From Chalara sp. BL73 (taxonomy: Eukaryota > Ascomycota > Leotiomycetes > Helotiales), in assembly GCA_918026815.1 (NCBI GenBank), contig CAKJVC010000088.1, positions 372,001 through 436,000 on the forward strand: a DNA stretch of 64,000 bases, read 5' to 3'. The notes under the pieces were generated by a model. The model made no database searches, was not told where the DNA came from, and was given only the letters and a program-made list of their open reading frames with translations. Position numbers and translations under genes: made by a program. Positions 1 to 12,759 of the stretch are shown here, one piece after another. Positions within the stretch are counted from its first letter, which is position 1, and each line of letters begins with the position of its first letter.

Positions 1-374
1 CGTTACCTTTATAACCTTTCATGGTCCACAACCGCAGGTCTGAATCCTAAGATAGGTTTGAATGAAGTCGCCTTTATGTTTAAGCTTTAATTTATTGGCT
101 GGCTGCATAGCCACAATAGCCTAGAATGGACTGGTTGTGGCTGGTAAGCACCGACCCACTTGCCGATTGCTGTGGCAGGGGTTTCAACGGATTTTTTGGT
201 GGGGCGAAAAGTCGGGAACTTGGATATTTTTTGTCGTCAAGATTATTTGACCTTGGGTACCACCAAATTGACGGATTGAAAATCACCACAGAGTGTGGAA
301 CAGGCCATGGTCAGGACGCAAGTTGTTATAACTCTCGAAGCACATTGAACCCTGAGCTTGCGCTCGCGATCACA
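1..374. other. Upstream region of UTP10
   Basis: This stretch precedes the UTP10 start. An open frame runs in phase with UTP10 from an ATG at 126, but those 83 codons look unlike any UTP10 N-terminus, so I treat them as 5' leader rather than protein. No TATA box or other site is convincing. Any gene to the left lies outside the window. Confidence 0.4.
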
Positions 375-3300
375 ATGGCCACCAATTTGGCCAGCCAGCT
401 ATCAGAGGTTGCTGCAAGATCTACAAATGCTTTAAATCTTAAGGCGCAAAAGGCGGCACATTCCAAGTCTCTCCTCTTTGAACCGAGGGTAGCAGCATCT
501 CAAAGTTTCGATACTATCTACGCAATATGCCATGAAGGATTTCAAGAGTTATGTCTGCTGGATGGCAGATTTTTGGATTACCAGCGAAGTCTATTCAGTC
601 CCCAGAGCCAAGCTGAAGAACGGACTATGATGACTGTTGCTGAGAATGCGGATCTAGATAAGCTGGTGGAAGCCTTCTTGGGCCTTGTAGGAGGACGGCT
701 ACGATTAAATCCAGCTATAAAAGCCGTGGAATGGCTTATAAGGCGGTTCAGGTAAACGCGGAAATCCCCAAGGTCGAATAGAACAGAGGCCAGGCTAATA
801 ATTATAGAATTCATGAGTATAACACATCCTTTGTTATCACGACCTTTCTTCCTTATCATACACTTCCTATATTCGTGACACTTCTGTCAATACTTCCAGC
901 AAACATTCCAGACTTCTACAGCAAATTTCTCCATGGGCATATCCGAGCTCTAAGGCCGCCTACAAGAAGTGATATTGTCAAAGCTACGACTACAAACCCG
1001 GAGTTTGCCACAAATCTGAACATGTACGTGATTCGGATTAGTAAGGCCCGACAACATTACCCTGCGTTGCTTGCATTCTGGGCTGGCATCATGACAGAGG
1101 CTATTAGTGGAATGCTTGATAAGGCTCGATCTGGGAGGAGAGGTGTTCAGCAACAGAATGAACAGGACGTTTTATTGAGGCTCATACCAACTCTAAACGA
1201 TGGCCTAGCTCTGAGGAAGGTTCCTGATCTCCGGATTGGATGTTACATGCTGCTTACTGTCATATCTTCAAAAGGAATATTAGATGATAAACTACTCACA
1301 GCTATGATGGATGCTGTGGTTCATGGATGGACAACGGAAACAGTATCACCTGCACTGGTCTGTTTGTCGGCTTTAGCACAGCACAGAGGAACGAAGAAGC
1401 TTCCCAAGAAAGTCACGAAGGAATTGCTCAAAATACAAGATATATCTGGCCTCCTCATTGAGCATTCAAAGCAACGAAGGGTTGATAAACTAGCTCATGG
1501 CTTTTGCCTTGCCTTAGTTGATCGATCTTTCAAACATGACGAGGTTTCTGGAATCCCAGTTGTGATGGCTGTTCTAGAGAATCAACTTTTGAGCGAGGCC
1601 CAGATTGCCGCGGTATTTAAAGCATTGCTCGATAGTGCATGCCAGATAGGTGCGAGCCTTGACACCCATAAAAATTTGCGCCCATTACTTGGATCCTGTT
1701 TAGTGAGACTTGCACGGCTTTCGGGTCATTCTGGATTAGTAATTCAGAAAACCCTGAATGAGACGAATGTGGACATAGACGAGCTCGAGATAAAATTGCA
1801 TGTCTCGATTCGACCAATGGAGATAAAAGCTCTGTCTGATAAGATGGATGTGGACATCAAGGAGCAAGACGCTCAAGCCGCAACCTTTTCGGAACTTTAT
1901 AAGCAACTCCCAGCACGATTGACTGGAGTATCTTCTTTTTTGTCCCATAACCCTTCGCACATCTACTCCGATCTATGCCAGGCTTTTATCGCCTCTACTG
2001 CCAATGTCACAGATTTGGATCTATTTGACAATGCACCTATTTTAAGACGAGACTCTGCTTTAAAGGATACTCTATACATAAGCTTTTATGCAAGAATATG
2101 GTGCGGTCCATATCCTGTCCTAGCCCGTGCATCTGCGCTTCAGATGACGACACGAGTCTTGTCCCAAAGCAAAGGTTATGTAGATTTACAAGCGATTATT
2201 CCTTATGCGATCGCTGGATTAGGTGACGCTGCTGCAAAAGTTCGTGGTGCTGCTGCTGAGCTTCTCATTACAATAGAAAAGCTCTACCCAGCTGATCTAA
2301 AGAAGAAGGCAAATAGCCTCGAAACATGGGGGCTTCTCGAACTTCATGGCAGTGGAGTTCAGACTGAGGCAATCAAAACAGATATCATGGCTCGAGTACT
2401 GCGAGAAATGCTTCTACCAGGCTTAGAGGAGTGTGTCCTTGACGCGAAACATATAGAGTCGCTGTTTCAAATGTCATTGAATGCGCCCCGACCGTCGGGC
2501 GTACCATCAATGGAGGGAAAAAAGCGTCTCCCACAAACTGCTCGATTATCGATACTATCATTCCTTGCTAGTTATATTATAAATACGCCTCTATTCACAG
2601 TCAAGCTGAGGCTTTTGAATTCCCTTAACCAAGTGCGAAGCATTATTGGCACAACAAGGACAAAATTTCTGCTTCCAGCTCTGCAGCATTGGGCATCATT
2701 GAAGTCAGCCGAAGCGTTGAAGCAATGCCAAGATGAGAATATCGAGAGAAGTGAGTTTGATGATCAGGCACTGCTCATTGTAGTAGCGAACGATGTGGGA
2801 GGTATGGGCTTTTTGACCAGCATCATCAATGGCCAAATTGCAGCTGATCGCCCTGAATTTATGGGGGCGGCTTTCCGTCGGTTGCAAGTTATCTGGCCAT
2901 CTTTGAAGGGTGAAATTCTTCTGAAATCCGCACAGATTTTGTTAGATTTATCACAAGTATCACCAAGTAATACGTCATACAATGCAGCAGCCTCAGAAGC
3001 TTCAGCTGATCTCCTTCGATCATTGCCACTTTCAACTGAAATATTGCTGTCCTACCTGTCACAGCTTCCGACCGCAGCAGGAATGGCAGATAGTCCGCCT
3101 ACCACAAAACGACGACGAACTAGCCACGGTGAGGTGGCTAGAGCTTCAATACAGGACCCATCTTTGCTCGCTGCTACGATACGGAAGGTAACTTTTGTGC
3201 TTCAGCTTGTTGATAGCTCAAATCCTAGCACTCATCCGGAGATATTGAAGGATTTGTTCAATACCCTCGCCGAGCTGCAGCACTTCAAAGCTCAAGTTGC

Positions 3301-5863
3301 ATCTGAGCTCGCATTTCTCCAACGTCTTTGCCTGGGAAGTCTTCTCGAGATTCTGAAAGCCCATAAGTCAAACCGCAACCTTAAGTTAGATCGCTCGGCC
3401 GTTCGTGCGGATCTCCTGGTGGATTGTGTGCAGAAAACCGGGAGTCCGCAAGTTCAGAATGACGCCTTGCTTTTGATTGCCGCTCTAGCAGAGACCGCCC
3501 CCGAGCTTGTTCTCCATAGCGTAATGCCCATCTTCACCTTCATGGGAAGCTCAGTATTGAGACAAAGCGATGAGTATTCTGCTCATGTGATCGACCAAAC
3601 TATTCGCGAAGTTATACCTCCTCTTATTGCTTCTATTAGAAAGGAAAGGGGCAACATCGTCACTGGCGCATCTGATCTACTCCTAAGTTTTGTAGCAGCA
3701 TATGAGCATGTTCCACCTCACCGACGCAGGGGACTTTTGATTTCTTTAGTAGAGACTTTGGGTGCCGAGGACTTCTTGTTTGCGCTTCTAGCTATGCTTG
3801 TTGATAAGTATGGCTTGAACGAAAATATCCGAGCCTTTTTAGTCGAATTATCGAGTTCTTTCAGCGTGGAGGTACAACTTCAATCTGTTGTCAAATATCT
3901 TGACTTGGTCAGCGATATTTTAAGACCCAAGCCAACATATTCAGCAGTGCTTCTGAACACCAATGAGGAAGACGTGAAGGATCCTCATGGCTCTGCTCTG
4001 AAAGAGCTGTTGCTTCTCCCTCATCTTCTATCGCAGAGGCGTCTCATCAGCCAGACCGCCAAAATACTCCTGCGTGATGATATGGATGCCGCGAGAGTTC
4101 GAGACATTTATTCTACTATGTTAGAAAGGGTACTTGCTTTGGCAGAAACAGTAAACTCTCACAAGCAATTACATGGTGCCTGTGGCGGCGTTCTGGAGAG
4201 CTTACTCGGGTTACTTTCTACGAGCGAATTTGTCAAGGCAGTAGAGGGCTTAATTGAGAGACCAAATGAATCTCTGCGGCGCAAGATATTACGCTCTTTG
4301 GAAGCTCGTATTGATCAGGAGAACTCATCAGACTCTGCGTCAAGAACTGCAATGCTTGGCTTCCTCCCTCAGCTCACAGCAATCATACGAGAATCTAAGG
4401 ATTCTCTATACAAGCACACTGCCGTCGCTTGCGTAGATAAGATTTCAGAAAAATATGGCAAGAAAGATCTTGATGCTGTCACAGCGGCTGCGGAGATAAT
4501 CGCAAGCAAAGATTGCTTGGGACAATCGGATGACCGTCTCCGAGTTATGGCATTGTTGTGCTTGGCGTCTCTCGTTGAGATTTTGAGAGAAGGCATTGTT
4601 TCCGTACTCCCTATCGCAATTCCAAAAGCTCTGGAGTATATACAAGCAAGTTTAAGAGACGAGCCAGAATCTCAAAAGCTGCACAACGCAGGATATGCGT
4701 TCATGAGCTCGCTAGTACATCACCTACCTTATATGGTATCAGGAGCTTATCTGGACAAACTTCTTACTATATCTATTTCTTCCGCCGAAGCTGATCTTGA
4801 TGATGAGGCAGATGCTAGTAGAGAGCAGTGCCTTCAACTCGCAGCGAGGCAGATTGATGCCAAAAACATGTTTATTACACTAGAAAGGAACTGGGAGGCT
4901 GCTTTCTCAGGAGGAGCTATGGTAAGCATATCCGTAACTATGACCAATTCTGTAGACTGATCGGATTAGGCTGTTGGCGAGTATCTCAATGTTCTTAGCA
5001 CTGCTATTGATAAACATCCTAAAAATGTTGTCACGAAATATTCATCGGTTCTCTCAAAGATTTTCCAGAATGCCTTTGACATCCGTAGGAAATGGGCAAT
5101 GGCACCCGAGGATGCGTTTGACACTGACTCACTGGCTGATATCGAAGAAATGGTGAACGAAGTTGCAATAAAAATGATATACAAGTTCAACGACACAACT
5201 TTCAGGCCGATTTTCTCCAGCCTAGTAGATTGGGCATCGAATACTAGGGATGGTACCGAGCGTAACCTGCGCCTTCAAAGCATATACGGATTCATGGCTA
5301 TTTTCTTCGATAACCTCAAGTCAATAGTTACAAGTTATGCTACATATCTGCTTGATAATTCTGTCAACGTTCTGAAGACAGTCAACCTGAAAGACGCACA
5401 ATCCATGGAACTGTGGTCCAGAGCTCTTCAAACCCTGAAGAAATGCTTCGAGCATGACCAGGACGATTTCTGGCAGTCTCCTTCCCACTTTAGTGTGATC
5501 GCACCTGTTCTGTGTGAGCAGTTTACCCATGCCTCGAGTTTGCCATTAATAGAAGACCTTGTGCCAGCAATGGTCGAACTTGCCGCAGCCGCAGACTCGG
5601 CAGAACATCACAAGGAGCTCAATCAAGCAATTCTCAAGCATATGCGATCAGAGGCAGCTAGTATCAGGCTTGCGGCAATCCAGTGTGAGCAAGCGCTGAC
5701 TGACAGGCTTGGGGAAGAATGGCTGTCTATGTTGCCAGAGATGCTGCCATTCATCAGTGAATTACAAGAGGATGACGATGATGTGGTAGAGAAGGAGACT
5801 CATAAGTGGATTGTGAAGATTGAAGGCGTCCTAGGGGAGAGCCTGGATTCTATGCTGCAATAA
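375..5863 (+). CDS. UTP10: U3 snoRNP-associated protein 10 (SSU processome HEAT-repeat protein)
   Basis: Exons 375-751, 808-4921 and 4970-5863 join in frame to give about 1794 aa, the usual size of fungal Utp10. The start MATNLASQLSEVA at 375 fits the family; the open frame continues upstream to 126 but does not look homologous. The first junction rebuilds RRFRIHEYNTSFV and the second MAVGEYLNVL, each across GT-AG introns (56 and 48 nt). The protein is almost wholly helical, as expected for HEAT repeats, and the last 300 residues match the BP28-C-terminal type, ending LGESLDSMLQ. Known role: Utp10 (human HEATR1) belongs to the t-UTP/UtpA subcomplex in the nucleolus, needed for rDNA transcription and 18S pre-rRNA processing. 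The next gene is on the same strand 321 bp downstream. No damage is seen. Confidence 0.95.
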
Positions 5864-6184
5864 TGTACCTAGAGGGTGTGATTTTAAATGACTAAATTTG
5901 TATATGAAATTTACCCAATTAGAGCGTAAATCACTCCATGTTTGTAAACTTGGGACAGGTATAGCTAGTTCACTTCGGCATACCTTGACTCTTTCCGTGC
6001 ATCGTTACGATTTTCTACTTCATTATTATTCACTAGTAGGCAACACTCGATTGATAAATTGACTATAAACTCTTGGAAGTGGCTGAGAGAGTGATGCTGA
6101 GTCACGTGTTACCGCGACGCGCTTGAGAATCTCAACCGAGCGCGACTTTTGGAGTTGGTCAAATTCTACACCTCATCGCGCAAT
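5864..6184. other. Intergenic region UTP10-RDH54
   Basis: Short spacer holding the UTP10 3' end and the RDH54 promoter. A perfect CACGTG lies at 6103-6108, followed by the GC-rich core GCGACGCG (6113-6120), which resembles an E-box and an MluI cell-cycle-box-like element. Their use is inferred only. Confidence 0.4.
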
Positions 6185-9064
6185 ATGTTTAAGCCTTTTA
6201 AGCCACCAGCAAAAGTAGCACGAGAGCAGACCTCTAGTGAATTGACAATAATCCCGGAATCTGACTCAGATGATGAGATTCGGCGACGTCCTTACAAAAA
6301 ACGGAAGCTGCTGGTCCATGTCGTTGAAGAAAGTCCTGTAAAGACAAGCCGGATCGCGTCGTCAGCTGTCTCTGCTCTTAGAAAGCCTTTACTTGCTGTA
6401 AAAAATCCCAGTGAAGTCAAGCCTGCCGATGCAGTTACCAGTGATGCACCAGAAGGATATTACAGGGTCTTATGGTAATGTTTACGACACAGTTATACTT
6501 CCGCAGAAGTTGCTAACGATAGCAATAGGCGCAAGTTTACGGCGAAGAAACATAAAACATGGGATGGAGATGGACTACTCTCAGTGTATGGCGGCTATGC
6601 ACGACTACAGGATATTTCGGGAAGGGAAATGGGAAGATCTATGTTCAAGAATCAACTTTTACCTGGAAGTACATTAAGCGTAGGAGGCAAAGACGTTGAG
6701 GTTGACTCGATCATAAGCAAAGAAGACTTCCTCGCGGGTCGGCCTTTTATCGATAACGGATTGCAGAGTTCAGCGAGCTCAGAAATCAAAGTTAATGCCA
6801 TGCCTAAAGTTCCCGTGCAAGAGGTCAGCCTACCAACGAGCAAAGACAAGCCAATGCTCAGAAAAGCGAAGGAAGAAGGCAAAAAATCTTCTGGAATACC
6901 TGCTAAAAGTTTTTATGGCGTCAGCACGCAAAAAAGTGATGCTATGAGAGCTCATTTCAAGAACCCCTTACTCTCGAACCCAACAGTTCCGCAGAGTAAG
7001 GATGGAGCGCCGATACCTCGACACGACCCAACTGCCCCTGGAGCTCTGGTTATGACTAGACCAAAGGACTGTCCCAAGGGTAAGCAGATTGTGGATGTTG
7101 TGTTGGACCCATTCGTAGGGCAGCATCTTCGGGAGCACCAACGTGAAGGCGTCAAATTCCTGTACGAATGTGTCATGGGAATGCGTGATTTCAACGGTCA
7201 AGGCGCTCTTTTAGCAGATGAAATGGGATTGGGCAAAACCTTGCAGACCATTGCTCTGATCTGGACCCTGCTGAAACAGAACCCTATTCATGGGTCTGAC
7301 GGTGTGATCAAGAAAGCACTGATCGTCTGTCCCGTGACTCTGATCGTTAACTGGAAGAAGGAGTTCAAGAAGTGGCTAGGGAATGAGCGGGTCGGTGTTT
7401 TCGTAGCGGATGGAAACAAAAATATCAGGCTCACAGACTTTACCCATGGGAGAAGTTATAATGTAATGATTATTGGGTACGAAAAGCTACGAACGGTGCA
7501 GGATGAGTTGAAGAAAGGAGCTGGAATCGATATTGTCATAGCTGACGAAGGTCATCGGCTTAAGACGGCCCAGAACAAATCCGCCCAGGCCATTCGTGCT
7601 CTCAATACAGAGAGGAGGATCATCTTATCAGGAACACCCCTTCAAAACGATCTCTCTGAGTTCTTTGTCATGGTCGATTTTATAAATCCAGGCATGCTCG
7701 GGACATATAATAGTTTCAAGAAGGAATTCGAAGCTCCTATCCTGAAGAGCAGACAGCCAGGTGCATCAAAAAGTGATATAGAGAAAGGGAGTGTAAGTGA
7801 ACAAGAATTATCGTCCATCACAAGGCAGTTCATCTTACGTCGAACATCCGAGATTCTTTCCAAGTATTTGCCTCCCAAAACTGAATATATATTGTTCTGT
7901 AAACCGACTCAGGCGCAAGCTCAAGTATATCAGCATGTCTTAGGATCTCCTACATTCGACAGAGTTGTTGGGAGTACAGAGGCTTCACTACAATTGATTA
8001 CGATTCTCAAGAAAGTTTGCAATTCTCCGAGCTTATTAGTTAAGAAGGATCAAACTACAGCCACAAATCCGAACGTTGCCGAGCTTCTGGAAGTAATACC
8101 GACGGAACTTCTGCAAAAACGACCATTAATAGCAAGTAGCAAATTCAGGGTATTGGATCGAATGTTGAGACAGCTCTCCAGTACTACTGCTGAGAAAGTT
8201 GTCGTCGTTTCCAATTATACCTCGACTCTAGACATAGTGGGACAGCACTTGACCGCTCTTGGTTTGCCATTTCTCCGTCTTGATGGTAGCACTCCATCCG
8301 GTAAACGCCAAGACCTGGTTGATGTGTTCAATAAAACGCCAGCCTCTAAAATCTTTGCTTTTCTGCTCTCCGCAAAGTCTGGTGGGGCTGGAATCAATTT
8401 AATTGGCGCTTCACGTTTGATTCTTTTCGATGTCGACTGGAACCCGGCTACCGATCTGCAAGCCATGGCACGGATTCATCGAGATGGACAAAAGCGACCT
8501 GTAAAGATCTACAGGCTCCTGATGGCTGGAGGCATGGATGAGAAGATATATCAACGACAAGTGACTAAAACAGGATTAGCGGATAGTGTCGTTGACGGAA
8601 AAAAGAACGAGGCGAGCTTTTCTGCAGCAGAGTTACGAGATCTGTTCAGACTCGACTTGAAGGATGGGTGTCAAACACATGAGCTACTTGGGTGTGGTTG
8701 CAAAGGCTATGGCGTTGAACCCCCCGGCCCGGATTCCGTTCTATCGGCTGAAGCTTCAGATCAAAGCAGTGACGATGACGACGATGATCTCCCTCTCGTT
8801 CCAGCAACAAAGGAGAACATTGCTGCAATCGAGAAGAAAATTGTTGTAATGAGGGAGAAACAGAGGAAGTCTAAGGGGGAGATGCAGGCATTAATGCGAT
8901 ACGTCCACATAGACACATCAGTTTTGATGGGGGAGACTAATGATGTCTTTGGCTTCGAGAATGACGAGGTTTCGCGGGTAAAAGATATTCTTGACGACCA
9001 AGTTCTGATAGAAGTTTTGAAGGATGAGAGATGCAAAGTAGGTTATGTTTTCGCAAAGAAATAA
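6185..9064 (+). CDS. RDH54: RDH54/RAD54B-type Swi2/Snf2 recombination translocase
   Basis: Exons 6185-6474 and 6529-9064 (54-nt intron) give about 941 aa. The start is the ATG of MFKPFKPPAKV; in-frame sequence upstream has no ATG. The junction rebuilds [21 protein letters not shown], the hallmark N-terminal segment of Rdh54/Rad54B rather than Rad54. The Snf2 ATPase core follows: Walker A DEMGLGKT near residue 327, DEGH Walker B near 436, helicase motif III SGTPLQND, and motif VI RIHRDGQKR near 745. A C-terminal cluster reading CQTHELLGCGC near 810 and an acidic stretch are also typical. Known role: dsDNA translocase that works with Rad51/Dmc1 in homologous recombination and meiosis. It lies between UTP10 and SEC63, all on the plus strand. 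It appears intact. Confidence 0.94.
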
Positions 9065-9925
9065 GGAGAAGGGGTCACGGATTACGGGATACATATCACG
9101 GCGTTCAGTGGCTGGCCTGTTATCATGAGTATGACTTGCATGGGAGGCGCTATGGGATAGAATTTACAATTAGCTTTTGAGCTATAAGTGGAAGATACTT
9201 CTCGGTAGAGCTTTGAGACATTGCATTGTACTATTGTCAAGACACAGATAGGAGCCGATCAAAAGTTGGAATCTCAGCCAATCCGAGTCTGTGAAAAGAT
9301 TCTTGTGGGTTTGTTGCGTATCTGGGAAGATGTTTAATGTTTCATGGGATAGTTTGTCCATTGGAATATCTAATGCTACAACTTTGGCTATGGGGAAGTA
9401 TCCTACTGCATGTATATTTATGCGTATGTATGTAGGTCGCACCCAATTTTTAGCATCGGAATCCTCCGTCCCTCAGCCTCGCTGCAAGGCTACACAGCCC
9501 GGTTCGAAAATAAATTAAGCTTAAATAAGCGCGGCTGGGGATGAACTTGGTTCTTGTAGAATACTTTTCTTCTACTTTCCTTTGCCTCTTGAACATTAAT
9601 GTGAAAGATTAAAAAAATTCTTATGCTACTGTAATACTCTTCAATTTTGCTCGCGTCTTCGTAAATGATGAGATACTTGTCTAATCAAAAACTATGTTAC
9701 CACTGCAACATACCGTAGCCACGCGCTCAAGCCTCACCGTTCCTCCTCAAAGTCGCTTAGCGGGCGCGGCTTGGCGGTGAAGCCAGATCCCTGCCACATT
9801 ATTGACAGATCTCGCTTTTGGAACCAGCTGTCTTTCTTTATAAAAGATATCCCCCACCTGCCATTCCATTCATTGCCTCCCCCCAGCAAACACATACTGG
9901 CAGAAGGCAACTTGCTGTATTCAAG
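9065..9925. other. Intergenic region RDH54-SEC63
   Basis: About 860 bp. Only short open frames occur (for example 9291-9518), with no family resemblance. A GC-rich patch around 9718-9790 and a short pyrimidine/ACA-rich leader before 9926 probably form the SEC63 promoter and 5' UTR. Confidence 0.4.
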
Positions 9926-12282
9926 ATGAGCAGCGAGTACTCTTATGACGAGCAGGTAATTTTCTTCCCTTCATCCTTACAAGAAATACAGAACCTCCCA
10001 TCTAACAACTACGTTACAGGGGCAATTCTTCCCCTTCTTCGTCGTTACGATAGTTGGGATAGTCACTCTTCCCTTAACATACAGCATCCTCAAGCCCAAC
10101 TCAGATCCTGGTGCGACGGCGCCAAGAGTAAAAAGCAACTTCAGACCCGAACATGCAGATCTCATCGATGGCCAGAGGAAGGCGCAGAAGCGGCGGGAGA
10201 GGAAGTTGAAGCGCATAATCACTGTGATCGCAGGGTGGGCGATTATGGTGTTCATGGTCTATTTGATCAAAGTTACTGCACGATCAGTCAACAAAATATG
10301 GAACCCATATGATATTCTAGCTATCTCAGATGTAGGTGTTTCTGTTTTGCTACAAGAACCACAACTGATATGAAATAGTCTTCGTCGGAGAGGCAGATCA
10401 AGAAAAGGTACAGAGACTTGTCGCTGAAACACCACCCAGATAAGAGGAAGCCAGATCCTTCGAAGAATGAGACTATGGAGACGATCAACGAGTATTTCGC
10501 TGAGTTAACGAAAGCTTATAAGGCGTTGACGGATGATGATATACGGAATAATTACATTCAGTATGGGCATCCTGACGGCAAGCAGAGCTTCAGTATCGGA
10601 ATCGCGCTACCAAAATTTATTGGTACGTCCCGTCTGTAGGCGTATCATGTTCACGATGCTAACAGATTAGTGACCGATGGAAATGGAAAATATGTCATTC
10701 TTGTCTATGCAGTCTTGCTGGGGGTCGTATTACCATATTTAGTTGGCACCTGGTGGTATGGTACGCAACGGATGTCCAGGGAGAAGATCCTGATCGAGTC
10801 TGCCAACAATCTTTTCCGAGAATATGACGAAGATATTACACAGGGTGGCATTATTACAGCACTTAGTATTGGCACTGAATTTCAACACACTCTGAAGGGA
10901 GAGAAAGCCGAATCCAACCTTGGCAAGCTAGAATCGAGGGTTCTTGCAGAGAGCAAAACGTCTAGTTTAGCTGGAGGGCTATCAGCCAAAGACCGGCAAG
11001 ATCTCCAAGATTTGGAAGGAGTTCGGCGGAAGACACTTGCACTGCTCTGGACATATCTTGGACGTGTCGAATTGGATGATACTAGTCTGAACAAGTCCAA
11101 GGTTGAGGTCGCACCAATTGCACATGCACTTAACAACGCTTTCACGGCTATAAGCTTGGCTTATGGAACTACTGCACCTATACTCGCATCCTTCTTCACA
11201 TCGCAGAATCTGATCCAAGCAGTGCCTCCCGGGGCATCACCTCTGCTACAGCTCCCTTATTTCACCCAAGACATAGCACAGGCAATTGAGGGAGTAGGCT
11301 CAAGAGCCCATCTAACACTTCAGCAATATATGTCGCTACCCGCAGCATATAGAAAAAAGATCACCGTTGGGAAGGGCCTTTTGACAGAAGAGCAGTATCA
11401 GACTGCGGTAAATGTCGCTCTTCAGCTACCACGGTTCCAAGTTGAGAAAGCATTTTTTAAAGTCACCGGCGAGAAATACATCACAGTAAGTGCAATACAA
11501 ACCGCTTATCAGACCCCTTATTATACTCTTTTCTAAGACAAAAAATTGACTATTGATATAGCCCTCCTCTTTGGTATCTCTAGTCATCAAAGGCCGAATC
11601 ATACCTCCTGGATCAGAAAACATCCCAGAAGTTAAGCCAGCTGACCTCGATGATGTGGACGCGGCCGAAGATGATCTCGACGCACTACGCGGCAAAGCAG
11701 AAGACAAGATCCAACAGCCACCACTTGCCCACGCCCCTTTCTTTCCACGAGATTACAGCCCTAGATGGCACGTGTTCCTCACTGACTCCAAGCAAGGCAA
11801 AATTGCCGTTCCTCCTTTCACATTCACCACATTTGACAAGCCTATATACGATAAATCTGGAAAGCCTACTTTCAACATGCAGACACTAAAAGCGCAATTC
11901 CAAGCTCCACCACAAGATGGGCAGTACACTTTTGTCCTGCATCTTGTTTGCGATTCCTATGTGGGATTTGATACGAAGATGGAGGTTACCTTGACAGTTT
12001 CTGACGCAAGTGCGGCGGTGGAAATTGAGGCTGAGGATGACATCAGTGAGCCTGATGAGGGTATGTCCCCCCTTCTCATCTCATCTTCCTAAATACAGAA
12101 CTAACGCGCCTCTAGATTCCATAGCCGGCCAAATGAGCATGCTAAAGAACGGGGGCGTGCCACCACCCCGGAAGAAGAAAGTTCAAAACCAAGATGATTC
12201 CAGTGACGAGGAGAGCGACACCGATGGCGAAGTCGTCAATGATGATACTTCCGAGACGGATACAGATACCGATGAAGAGTGA
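9926..12282 (+). CDS. SEC63: ER protein-translocation J-protein Sec63
   Basis: Six exons: 9926-9955, 10020-10331, 10379-10622, 10671-11485, 11562-12060 and 12116-12282, all with GT-AG introns and continuous frame, giving about 688 aa (yeast Sec63 has 663). Order of parts: MSSEYSYDEQ, a first membrane segment around residues 15-35, a second around 80-100, then a J-domain with HPD at about 133-135, a third membrane segment around 200-225, and the Sec63 helical/FN3-like region. The C-terminal tail is strongly acidic (DSSDEESDTDGE and further Asp/Glu), which in yeast binds Sec62. Known role: lumenal J-domain recruits Kar2/BiP to the Sec61 channel for post-translational import. It converges with the DENN-type gene on the other strand. 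It appears intact. Confidence 0.94.
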
Positions 12283-12759
12283 TCTCGCATACTACCTATC
12301 CAAGTCTTAGTTGTAGTTGGGGTGGGATTGTAAAATTAGTATGCATTGAAGGACGGCGTTATATACACTTTTTGGCAGATGGAGCAGTCGGTTTTGTGCA
12401 AGATGCAAAATATGGCTGAGCGGGCGTAGAGTGATAACTTTTAAGAATTAAAATGTCTTCTACATGTTTTCCTTTCGTTTACTTATTACTGCTATCATCA
12501 GTGCGTTTTGAAAGATTGGTGAACAATGGAGGTGCATGCTCCATAAAATCACCACCCATAACCGCAAGCTGACCCCTTCGTCAAGAAGCGCCCCCTCCCC
12601 CTTTTATTCCCATGGGCTTTCTTAAGAACGTGTTAAGCATATGGGACGTCAATAAAGTAAGGAATGCAGTCAAGTGTGTCTAAGGATCCTGAACCTAGTG
12701 CTTCATTTTAGATACCCTCGCATAAAATGCGCCATACTCCATAGCTAATATACACTATC
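12283..12759. other. Convergent 3' spacer
   Basis: Tail-to-tail spacer between SEC63 (plus) and the DENN-type gene (minus). It must hold both polyadenylation regions. No further gene or repeat was recognised. Confidence 0.4.

Noticed and set aside
126..374. Open frame in phase with and upstream of UTP10
   Set aside because: The residues do not resemble any UTP10 N-terminus, while MATNLASQL at 375 does; treated as leader sequence.
9291..9518. 75-aa frame between RDH54 and SEC63
   Set aside because: Short, no motif, and the opposite strand is equally open.
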